Assembly (NCBI GenBank): GCA_029565675.1
Contig: JAKQNP010000002.1
Span: 682,001 to 746,000 of the forward strand
Reading direction: 5' to 3'
DNA: 64,000 nt
From: a bacterium
GTDB taxonomy: Bacteria; Zhuqueibacterota; Zhuqueibacteria; Residuimicrobiales; Oceaniaggregativiventaceae
Below the pieces are notes generated by a model that was given only the letters and a program-made list of their open reading frames with translations, had not been told where the DNA came from and searched no databases. Positions 17,970 through 26,800 of this stretch are shown in pieces. How positions within the stretch are numbered: position 1 is the stretch's first letter; each line of letters begins with the position of its first letter. Made by a program: the position numbers and the translations under genes.

Positions 17970-19226
17970 ATGCCTGGTACCAGCGACTACACTCTCAGCC
18001 GACAAAAAAAAGGTTTTGCGTTTTGTGCTGTTTTTCTGTCGGTTTTGTGCCTCATCGGTATTTTTACTGCACCTGCCTGGGACGATGAGCTGAATTTCCA
18101 CGCCCCGCTGGCGGCTTCGCTTTCCTGGCCGATGATCACAGAAGCGGACAGCGATTACTCGAGCGCCTATCCGCCGTTGCCCTATGTGTCGGGCGCCTGG
18201 CTTGCGCGGCAGGTTTCGGGCTTGTGGGCCCTGCGCTTGAGCAATCTGCTCATCGCCTTGCTGACTGCCGTAGCTTTCTGGCGATTGGCGCGTTCGCTCT
18301 CTCCGATCTATCCGGCTCTGACTCTGGCTTTTATCGCCAACCCCTATTTCCTGCGCTCCGCCTGTTTCTATTTTATGTTCAACTGGGGACTCTTGTTCGC
18401 TTTCGCAGCTGCCGCAGTATTGCTCAGGCCGGGCGTGGCAGGCTGGAAATATTGGCTGGGCCATGTCTGCATCGGCCTGGCGGTGCTCTCGATGCAATGG
18501 ATGCTGGTGCTGGCTTTTGCGGTGGCGGTCGTTGAAGGCAAACAAATCTGCCGACAGCCGCTGGCGATCAAACCACTGGTGCGATGGCTGGCGGCCAATC
18601 TGCTGCCGCTGCTTCCGGCCGCCTGGCTTTTTTATCGTTGGCAGGGACTGGTGCATCCCAATTTCGCCTATCACGCTTTGCAGCCGTCCGCGTTCAATGC
18701 AACCATGATTCTGGCGGTTGCCGGCTTTTTGTTCTGGCCCTGGCTGATCAGCAATTTCCCACGCCTGTCGTGGCCGACTGTCCGACTTGCGCTTTTTTTG
18801 CTGCCGCTGTTGGCCTTGAGCCTGCCGCAGTACAGCACCCGGCAGCTGCCCGGCTTTTTTGCCGGCCTGGAAAGCACTTTTTTACATGTCCTGGAGCGCC
18901 TCAGCGGGATTCCCTATGCGGTCGGATTGCTGGTGTTGGCGGTTGCCGGAATAATGGCAATCAAGGCGATGTGGCAAAAGATTCGGGTAGGCAATCTCGA
19001 AGTCATCCTGTTGACCTGTATCTTGTGGCTTGCAGCTCTGCTCAGCTCCGCCGTGCTCAGCTCATCTCATATTTATCAATTGCTGCCCTGGTTGTTGCTG
19101 CTGCTGGCGGACAACCTCGATCGCGATCGTCCCGCTCTGTTGCGCTTGAACATCGCCTTTTTTCTGCTCTCGCTAGGCTATTTGGCCTATCTGATTTTTG
19201 CCAAATCGCACGGATTTCTCTTGTGA
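17970..19226 (+). CDS. GT-C-like multi-pass membrane protein
   Basis: ATG 17970 opens a 418-residue protein with a first helix (FCAVFLSVLCLIGIFTA), followed by an acidic loop (PAWDDELNFHAPLA) and about ten more helices. Two acidic residues after the first helix are typical of GT-C lipid-sugar transferases. No clear ribosome site is visible, and the frame is open further upstream to 17661, so the start is uncertain. Its stop (19224-19226) directly abuts the stop of the converging gene at 19227 with no terminator between them, so read-through antisense is possible. Confidence 0.65.
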   Translation: MPGTSDYTLSRQKKGFAFCAVFLSVLCLIGIFTAPAWDDELNFHAPLAASLSWPMITEADSDYSSAYPPLPYVSGAWLARQVSGLWALRLSNLLIALLTAVAFWRLARSLSPIYPALTLAFIANPYFLRSACFYFMFNWGLLFAFAAAAVLLRPGVAGWKYWLGHVCIGLAVLSMQWMLVLAFAVAVVEGKQICRQPLAIKPLVRWLAANLLPLLPAAWLFYRWQGLVHPNFAYHALQPSAFNATMILAVAGFLFWPWLISNFPRLSWPTVRLALFLLPLLALSLPQYSTRQLPGFFAGLESTFLHVLERLSGIPYAVGLLVLAVAGIMAIKAMWQKIRVGNLEVILLTCILWLAALLSSAVLSSSHIYQLLPWLLLLLADNLDRDRPALLRLNIAFFLLSLGYLAYLIFAKSHGFLL

Positions 19227-20375
19227 TTATTGCAGCAAGGTGCGGTACTCCTGCAAGAGCTGGGCAACCAACCGACTTTTGACGAATTTTTGTGCAACCT
19301 GTTGCCCGGCTGCCTGGCGAATGGCCGGCGCGTTTTCTTGTTGCTTCCAGGCAGTGATTGTCCTGGCTGCCAATGCCTGCGCATCGCCGCAGCGATAGAG
19401 GTAACCGCTTTTCCCGTCTTCGATCATCTCAACCACTCCGCCGCTGTCCGGCCCAACCACCAGCAACCCGCAACTCATCGCCTCCATCACCACTCCAGGC
19501 AACGGATCAGGGGTTACCGAGGTGTGCACCACCAGGTCGAGCTGCGACAGAAGAGAGGTTATGTCGCGGCGCTGGCCGAGAAACCGGATTCGATCGCGCA
19601 CGGGTGAAGATGCGAGCATCGCCTGCAATTGCTGTTGATAGGGTCCGGCAGGGGATTCACCGATGAACAGAAAAACTGCTTCCGGAATGTCGGCGGCGAT
19701 GCGCGGCGCCGCCTGCAGCAGCAGGTGTTGCCCTTTCCACGCCACTTGTCGGCCCAGACAGCCGATCAATACCGCCTGGCTATCCACACCCAATTCCTGG
19801 CGCAACGATTGTGCGGGGTGTTGGCAATGGCCCACCGCTGCAAAATCAAGCCAGTCGTGGAGAGTGCGGATTTGCCGTTTGGCCTCGCCGAACAGGTGTC
19901 GATGCACGGCATCGGAGACGCAGAAAATCCGGTCGGCGCCCACACGGCAGCACCAGCTCAGCAGACGGGTCGTCGGCTTGCGGTGGTCGAGGATGGTGCG
20001 GATGTGCTGACAGGATGGGAGGTGCAATCGCCTGGCCGCCCAGTTGGCGGTAAAGTCGAACAGATCGTTGGAATGCAGGAGTCGAACGGGATAACGGCGG
20101 GTCAAGGCGCGGATCCGCCGCGACTCGGCGACAGCACCACTGATCCAGCCGGGAAGAGCGGTCACCGATTTGCGCAACGGCGCTGCCGGCTGCAAAAAAA
20201 CCGGGATCGATTCCCGGCGATACAATTCGGCGATTGCGCTCTCGTTCGCCAGCAACACCAGGCAGCCAAATTCGCCGCTGCGCGCCACTTCACGGACCAT
20301 CTTGAACAGACAATAGTCGGCACCGCCGATGTGCTGGGTGTTGTGGTGCACATAGAGGATCAGCGGTTTGCTCAT
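19227..20375 (-). CDS. Family 4 glycosyltransferase
   Basis: The N-terminal domain has ILYVHHNTQHIGGADYCLFK (the GGA motif) and LLHSNDLFDFTANWAARRL. The C-terminal domain has IGCLGRQVAWKGQHLLLQAA, FIGESPAGPYQQQL and IRFLGQRRDI. The donor site reads VVHTSVTPDPLPGVVMEAMS, where PLPGVVMEAM is the usual EX7E-type region. It overlaps the upstream gene by four bases (ATGA), so the two form a coupled operon. It is likely to add a sugar to a polysaccharide or lipid-linked unit. Confidence 0.9.
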   Translation of the reverse strand: MSKPLILYVHHNTQHIGGADYCLFKMVREVARSGEFGCLVLLANESAIAELYRRESIPVFLQPAAPLRKSVTALPGWISGAVAESRRIRALTRRYPVRLLHSNDLFDFTANWAARRLHLPSCQHIRTILDHRKPTTRLLSWCCRVGADRIFCVSDAVHRHLFGEAKRQIRTLHDWLDFAAVGHCQHPAQSLRQELGVDSQAVLIGCLGRQVAWKGQHLLLQAAPRIAADIPEAVFLFIGESPAGPYQQQLQAMLASSPVRDRIRFLGQRRDITSLLSQLDLVVHTSVTPDPLPGVVMEAMSCGLLVVGPDSGGVVEMIEDGKSGYLYRCGDAQALAARTITAWKQQENAPAIRQAAGQQVAQKFVKSRLVAQLLQEYRTLLQ

Positions 20376-21883
20376 CGATCACCCCCGGCAGCGGCAGATT
20401 TATGGGTATCGGGTGGCTGAGGATCCTGCTCTTGCGCACGTGTTCCCGAATATAAGACAGCGCCGTAGCGCTGCAGATCGATGCCGGTCAATCGCTGTTG
20501 TGTTTTTTCCTGGCCAGGCAAAAAATAAAGCGAGACGCCCGACAGCAGACAGCGGCCCAGTTCATCGGCTTCGACCGTCCGTTGAAAGCGGACCTGCGGC
20601 GGGTGCAATTCTTCTTCGCTGAAATGCATAAAGTATTCATGCCACCAGCCGCTGATGACCAGCGCCGGTTTGTGCAGATCAGACGTATTCTTCAGCATGC
20701 GTTCCGAAGTGATGAGGATCTGGTTGCGTTTTTCCTGTTGGATCGGCAGCGGACCTTTGAGCACATCCACATAAACCGGGCCATCGCCCAACTTTAGGGT
20801 TAAATGCAGAGGCGAAGGAGAGATGGGAATAACGTCGCTGCTGTGCAATCCGAAAAAAAATGGCGTCAGAGTCATGCAAATCGCAAAAAAGACCATCCGC
20901 TGCTGCGGCACGAGACGGTCGAGCAGCAGCAGAAAAAAAGGCAGGGCGGGCAGCAAGTATTCGGCTTCATGCGGCAGCCGCAGAAAGGCGATCAGATAGA
21001 GGATAAGGACCAGCACGGCAGTTGGTACGAAAAAGAGGGCTGTATGTATCGATAAAAAGCTGTTTGTCTTGCGGCCGGCGAATAGCACCGATCCGCTGAC
21101 CAGGAACAGACCGAGCAAACCGAGCAGCCCCCATACCTCTACAGTCAGGCGATAGAGAATTTGCACGACTCCGGGATAGCCGCTTTCATGAAAAGCAAAA
21201 AAAGATAGGCCATAGCGAAGGAAGACGGGCAGGAACGAGATCGCGCTGACCAGAACGGTCGCCAGAACGAAACGGCAAGCCTGTCTCTTTGCCGTCGGCT
21301 GCGGCGCCACTCGCATCAGGCTGACAAGGAAAGGCAAAACCATGATCGCACTGGTCAGCCGGCAGCCGACTGCCACTCCCAGGAAGATGCCGGCGCCAGC
21401 AAATCGCCGATCCAGGAGGAGGCGATAACTGAGCAAAATGAACGCCATCGCCCAGATATAGTCCATCGTCACAGTGCTGTTGAGATAAAAGAGCGGGGTC
21501 AGAGTCAGAATCAGGGCGAGGACAATCGGCCGAGCCGCGCCAAGGCGGCTGGCGATGCGGGCGAATTCGACGACCGCCAATGCGCTGAACAGCGCCGCAA
21601 TCAGGTTGAAAAACCAGTCGGTGTGCCATGGGACAAGGGCGTAGACCATTTCCGGTATGGGGTACCCCGGCAGCCGTGACGCTTCATAGACGCCGGTGCG
21701 GGCAATTTGATCAGCGCTGGTAGCCAGCCGCCAGGCATCGGCGTCCAGTCCATAGCCCGGCCGCAAAAAGGGGAGACGGGTCAACAGCACCGCACCGAAG
21801 AGCGTGAGCAAAGCAAGCCGGCTTTCCCCGGTTTTTCTTTTTTCCAATCGCAACGGGAGATTTTGGACGAAATCCAGGCGCAT
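20372..21883 (-). CDS. GT-C-like glycosyltransferase, multi-pass membrane protein
   Basis: This 503-residue protein starts LALLTLFGAVLLTRLPFLRP followed by the acidic loop GYGLDADAWRLATSADQIA, and continues with YPIPEMVYALVPWHTDWFFN and about ten helices. This is the layout of ArnT/PMT-type GT-C enzymes. The C-terminal 120 residues are soluble and probably periplasmic. It is the first gene of a two-gene minus-strand operon. No sigma-54 site was found upstream on this strand. Confidence 0.75.
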   Translation of the reverse strand: MRLDFVQNLPLRLEKRKTGESRLALLTLFGAVLLTRLPFLRPGYGLDADAWRLATSADQIARTGVYEASRLPGYPIPEMVYALVPWHTDWFFNLIAALFSALAVVEFARIASRLGAARPIVLALILTLTPLFYLNSTVTMDYIWAMAFILLSYRLLLDRRFAGAGIFLGVAVGCRLTSAIMVLPFLVSLMRVAPQPTAKRQACRFVLATVLVSAISFLPVFLRYGLSFFAFHESGYPGVVQILYRLTVEVWGLLGLLGLFLVSGSVLFAGRKTNSFLSIHTALFFVPTAVLVLILYLIAFLRLPHEAEYLLPALPFFLLLLDRLVPQQRMVFFAICMTLTPFFFGLHSSDVIPISPSPLHLTLKLGDGPVYVDVLKGPLPIQQEKRNQILITSERMLKNTSDLHKPALVISGWWHEYFMHFSEEELHPPQVRFQRTVEADELGRCLLSGVSLYFLPGQEKTQQRLTGIDLQRYGAVLYSGTRAQEQDPQPPDTHKSAAAGGDR

Positions 21884-22319
21884 CGTTGATGCCTCAAAAT
21901 TTCGGATTTGGTATAGACCAGAAAACGCACAAGCTCATTGCGGCCTTGACTTGCCGCCTGACGCCGTCGATAAACATATCGAGAGCTCCATCCATGCGCC
22001 TTGACGCCAGACCGGCAAAGGATAGGCAGGTGGAAGGCAAACAGCTGCACAGATTCTTGTGCTACCGTCAGATATACGACAAAAAGAACAAAAATGCAAC
22101 ATCGCTGCTGCGAAAAATACAAATTCACCGCCGGTCATCGAATGGCCACATGCTGGACAGTGATTGCCGAAAGAGAGGGAAAACTGGGGCATAAAGGCAA
22201 CACTGACGTGGTCATTTTGCGAACCACTGCATCTCCTTGTTCAGGAGAACAGAACAAAAAGGCTTGATATTATGATATTTACAGATTTTCCTTCCGGCTG
22301 ATTCAGGCCGCTGCCCGGC
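21884..22319. other. Gene-free divergent intergenic region
   Basis: This lies between the divergent GT-C gene and the BNR lipoprotein gene. Short open frames on both strands lack ribosome sites and recognisable protein features. Apart from the sigma-54 promoter at its right end, I see no structured element. Confidence 0.5.
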
Positions 22320-22335
22320 TGGCATATTATTTGTA
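22320..22335 (+). promoter_or_regulatory. Sigma-54 (-24/-12) promoter
   Basis: TGGCAT-ATTAT-TTGTA has GG and GT exactly 10 bases apart. It lies 60 bases upstream of the BNR lipoprotein gene and could drive the run of genes through PorU and PorV. Confidence 0.6.
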
Positions 22336-22395
22336 TTGATGATGACGGAGAGGTGGAGTGGCGGAGTGAATTCGAATCCAGTGAAGGGGATGCAA

Positions 22396-23418
22396 ATGAT
22401 GAAAATGCAAATTGAGCGCGCCTTGCTGGTGGTGCTGATTGTTTCGTTCCAATGGCTCGGCTGTCACAGCCCGATTGAGCCGAAACCGGAAAAAGAGCAA
22501 CCCGAATGGCAAGCGGTCAATAATGGTTTGGATTTTACCGCCGTCAATGACCTCAAGGTCAATCGCGTCGATCCGGCACAGCTCTATGCGGGGACGATGC
22601 GCAATTTTTACAAGACCAGCGACAGCGGTGAGCATTGGCAGGCAAAAAGTAGTGAATTGAGCAGCACGTATATCTATTGCATTGCGTTCGATCCCGTGGA
22701 TGTCAATCGCATCTATTGCGGCACCAAGCTCGGGGTTTCTATGAGTCCGGATGCAGGTGAAAAGTGGGGTTCTCTTGCCGGTGAAAAAACGACCTGCACG
22801 ATCACCTCACTGAGTATTTCTGAAAACGGCACCATCTGGGCGGGTACTTTGACAGGGCTGGTGAGCAGTGAGGACCAGGGAGATACCTGGTCCTTCTGTG
22901 ACATCGGACTTTATGAGCGAATCGGGGCGGTGGCGGTACAGCCGGGGCAACCCAACACGGTTTTGGTTTCGGTTCGCTATCAAGGCATTTATCGGACTTG
23001 GGACAACGGCAAGAATTGGACGAAGGTGAACAACGGGCTCTACAGCGAATCGTGGGGTTTTGATCATGCTTCGCAATTCCTCTACAACAGCGAGGCGCAG
23101 GAGTGGTGGATGGTCACCGTGCGCAATGACGTCTATCGCTCCGTCGATCCCGCAGCGGGCTGGACCCGGGTGGGCGGGAAATTGGCCGAGCAAAAAATCG
23201 TCTCTTTGGCGATTGATCCGGCCGACAACTCGCGGATGTGGGCAGCGTCGTTGCGCAACGGGGTGTGGGCGACGAGCGATGGGGGCCAGAGTTGGTCTGT
23301 GGTCGGCAGTGAGCCGCCGACTTCCGATGCCACAGCCGTCTGTTATGCCGGCGGTGAGAAACCGATGCTCTTTTTGGGCACTTTTGATGCAGGAATTTAC
23401 CGGCTGTCCGGCTTTTAG
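22396..23418 (+). CDS. BNR/Asp-box beta-propeller lipoprotein
   Basis: A lipoprotein signal (ERALLVVLIVSFQWLGC) follows ATG 22396 or 22399, with GAAGGGG upstream. The mature part has at least five Asp-box repeats of the form S-x-D-x-G-x-x-W: KTSDSGEHW, MSPDAGEKW, SSEDQGDTW, RTWDNGKNW and ATSDGGQSW. Such repeats form sialidase/sortilin-like or YCF48-like propellers. It would be anchored to the membrane by lipid and bind a protein or glycan. It lies directly upstream of the T9SS sortase genes, so a role in surface assembly is possible but unproved. Confidence 0.85.
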   Translation: MMKMQIERALLVVLIVSFQWLGCHSPIEPKPEKEQPEWQAVNNGLDFTAVNDLKVNRVDPAQLYAGTMRNFYKTSDSGEHWQAKSSELSSTYIYCIAFDPVDVNRIYCGTKLGVSMSPDAGEKWGSLAGEKTTCTITSLSISENGTIWAGTLTGLVSSEDQGDTWSFCDIGLYERIGAVAVQPGQPNTVLVSVRYQGIYRTWDNGKNWTKVNNGLYSESWGFDHASQFLYNSEAQEWWMVTVRNDVYRSVDPAAGWTRVGGKLAEQKIVSLAIDPADNSRMWAASLRNGVWATSDGGQSWSVVGSEPPTSDATAVCYAGGEKPMLFLGTFDAGIYRLSGF

Positions 23419-23516
23419 AGGTTTTACCGCTTATTGGCGGCTGGTGAACCAGACTGCGTTTTGGCGGCCGGATCACTGACGGATCCGGTCGGGTGGATGA
23501 TTAATGGCGAGGAGAG

Positions 23517-23777
23517 GTGTTGTCTTCTGCGGATGAAGAGAAAAATCCATTGCAGCGAGCTGAGATGCATCGGCTGAGCCATGATATCCGTTCGGTGTTG
23601 CAGGGCTTGTTGGGTTACCTGGCGATTTTTGACGAAGAGGTCAAGCCGCATCTGGAGGCAGAAGAAGCCCAACTTTTCGATCGAATCGAATTCTTCGCGC
23701 AAAAGCTTTCTGATCATATCACCTATTTGTTGGCAAGACTGAACCGAGAACATGACGATGAACAGGGTGGATCCTAG
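23517..23777 (+). CDS. Orphan histidine-kinase dimerisation (DHp)-like domain
   Basis: This 86-residue protein contains LSHDIRSVLQGLLGYLAIF, which resembles the H-box (SHDIRxxL) of HisKA domains, followed by a second helix (EEAQLFDRIEFFAQKLSDHI). There is no ATP-binding domain and no sensor. GAGGAGAGG precedes GTG 23517 (or TTG 23520). It could be a phosphotransfer protein for the receiver-only protein at 1534, or a remnant of a kinase. Function is inferred only. Confidence 0.5.
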   Translation: MLSSADEEKNPLQRAEMHRLSHDIRSVLQGLLGYLAIFDEEVKPHLEAEEAQLFDRIEFFAQKLSDHITYLLARLNREHDDEQGGS

Positions 23778-23833
23778 TCCGGCGAATGTTTTTGCGCCAT
23801 TTTCCCGCCCAATAAACAGGAGAGCAGCGATTC

Positions 23834-26800
23834 GTGAAGCTGATGAGGATAGTGCAACGGGTTTTATGCATGGCATGGCTGCTGAATGCGGCCGCAGTGT
23901 TGGCAATGCAACCGACCGCCGTGGAACTGCAGTCGGTTGGTGCGTCGGAGATCACCCTAAAGATCCAGTTCGACTCTCTGCGGGTGGTACAGAAGCGGGA
24001 GGGTTCGACATGGATTGCGGTGGTAGAGATGCCCGGATACAGCCGCTTACAGCTGCCGGGCAAACCGGTCTTGCCGATGACACAGCTCATGCTCGCCATT
24101 CCGCCGACCGGGACTCCCGAGTTGGTCGTTGTTGACCAGAATATCGAGACCCGGACGGTTGGTGAGATCGAGCGCGCAAAAGTCGAATCGACGGAACAGA
24201 TCCTGTGGCCGGAGCAAGGCACCGGTTTTCCGGAGCGCTTCATCGAGATGTCGGAGCCGGCCATCGTGCGCCATCAGCGCCTGGTCAAGCTCGAACTCTA
24301 TCCGGTGCGTTATCTGGCGGCCAGTCAGTCGATCCAGTTTTTGCGTTCTGCAACCGTGCGGATTCATTTTTCCCGCACCCCAGACGGATCAATTGATTTG
24401 CCGCGTGTCAAATCGGCGGCTGCAGATCCGGCGTTCGAACAATTTTACCGCAACAGCCTGCTCAACTATGAGCAGGCAAAAGCCTGGCGCGTCCAGCAAG
24501 AGGTGATGCAAGCGGTCGTGGAGAGCGTCTCGCCTTTGCAGGCGCCGTTTCGCTACAAGATCTATTTGCAGGAGGATGGCGTCTATGGCGTCTCCGGCTC
24601 CGAACTCGAGCAAGCCGGTGCCGACTTGTCGACCATCGACCCCAACACTCTGGCGATCAGCAACCGCGGTTCCGCATTGCCAATCCTGGTAGAGGGCGGC
24701 AAGGACGGCCGTTTTGATCCGCAAGATCGGATTGTTTTTATCGGCCAGCATCTGCGCGGTGACTTTAGCCGTTACTCCTGGTATACCGATGAAAATGTCT
24801 ACTGGTTGACCTGGGGGCAGGGCATCGGCGCCCGCTTCAGCGAGGTCTCCGGCATCGACAATGGCACCACAAGCGATACCCTTTTGACATGCCGACAAAA
24901 AATCCACCTCGAACGGGATCTGATCTATGAACGGCTGTTGGATGTGCCGCGCGAGGATTTGGATCACTGGTTCTGGCGCCAAATGAACGGCCATGAAAGC
25001 GGCCTGGGCGTCGATCTGCCTGTTTTCAATCCTGTCGCTGACAGTCCGCTGTCGATTCGCGTTCATCTGTTCGGCCAGACCTCGATCGCTGCGCAGAATC
25101 CAGACCACCACATTCAATTCGCTTTAAACGGCCAGTCGATCGGTGAAATTTACGGCGATGGCAAAAACGATATGCTATTTGAACAGCACCTGCAGAAATT
25201 TACCCTGCAACCGGCCAATAACCGCTTGACATTTTCCCTGCCGGTGGATATCAACGGCTTGAGTGTCGATGCGGTCTTGCTCGACTGGGTGCAAATCGAA
25301 TACGAAAAAGAACTGATCGCTGTGCAGGATTCGCTGCGTTTCGAAATCGAGGGCGGATCGCCGAGGACGGTCTCCTTGCGCGGATTTGTCGATTCTGCAC
25401 CCTATCTGCTGACCACCAGTGGACTGCGGATCGCTCAATATCATGCGGTCCGCGAGGGAGATGCCTATCGCCTCGACTTTACGGCGCGCAATCGCACCGC
25501 AACCGACTATTACGCTGTCAGCCGTGATCGGTTGAAAAAAATCACCGGCTTGACTGCCGACTCACCGTCCGCCTGGCGTTCAACAGCACAAGGGGCGGAC
25601 TATATCATCATCACCCACGCTGATTTTATTGAACCCGCGCAGCGATTGGCCGACTATCGGCGTACCCAGGGCTATCGCACCGCAGTGGTGCGCGTCGACG
25701 ACGTCTATGACGAATTCAACCACGGCATCTATGATCCGCGCGCCATCCGCGCTTTTGTTCACTATGCGTATCACCACTGGCAGAAACCTGCGCCGCTCTT
25801 TTTGTTGCTGTTCGGCGACTCGACCAATCTGATGGACAAAAAGATCGCTCGCTACAGCAAAAAGCCTTCGTTTGTGCCGGCGATGATGGAATACACGCGC
25901 TCCTGGGGCATGACCGCATCGGATAACTATTTCGTCGCGGTCAACGGCGATGATATTCTGCCGGATCTGCTGGTCGGCCGCTTTCCGGCGGCATCTCTGG
26001 AGAATGCCCAGAATCTCGTCGACAAGACCATCGCCTACCGCGATACGCCGATCGTCGACGACTGGCGGCGCCAGGTCTGTTTGCTCACCGGCTCGGAAGG
26101 CGGATTGGCGGAGATGGGCATGACCCTCTACCGCAACTATATCCCCTCCTACATGATGACCAACTTTCTCAATACGGCGGCTGATTCGCCCTATTTTGGC
26201 ACCACCGAGGATCTGGCCGACTACTTCAACAACGGCCAGGTGCTGCTGACCTTTCTCGGACACGGCGGCGGCGGGGTCTATCTGGATACCGAGTTGTTTC
26301 TGACCAAAGATATTGCCCTGCTGAACAACCAGAACAAATATCCGGTGATCTTTAGCATCACCTGCTTTGTCGGCCATTTCGACAATGCGGACACGCCATC
26401 GCTCGGCGAGGAGTTGCTCAAGGCCAAAAACCGGGGGATTGTGGCGCATTTCGGCTCAGCCGGACGCGCCTATATCGGCTATTATGACAATATGCATGAA
26501 TCTCTGTTTGATGCGATCTTTTCCCGCAACGTGCGGCTGATCGGAGAAATTGCCACTCTGGGCAAACTCAATGCGCAGCGTCAGGGCGCCGGGTATTGGG
26601 ATCACATCAAAAATTACCTTTTGCTCGGAGATCCGGCGCTTGCGTTGGCCATCGCCGAAAACACGATCGAACTGACGCTGTCAAAAGAGGTGCTGCTCGC
26701 CGGTGATACCTTGTCGGTGTCAGGCCGCACCCCGGGTGTGGCGAGCGGACAGGTTGTCGTCTCGGTCTACAATGAAGATGAAAAGGAATTGCTGCGCAAG

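Noticed and set aside
1-21883. An exosortase (XrtA) gene to match the XrtA-like gene order
   Set aside because: No protein in the window has the exosortase membrane pattern with its Cys/Arg/His; the locus may use another anchor, or the gene lies elsewhere.
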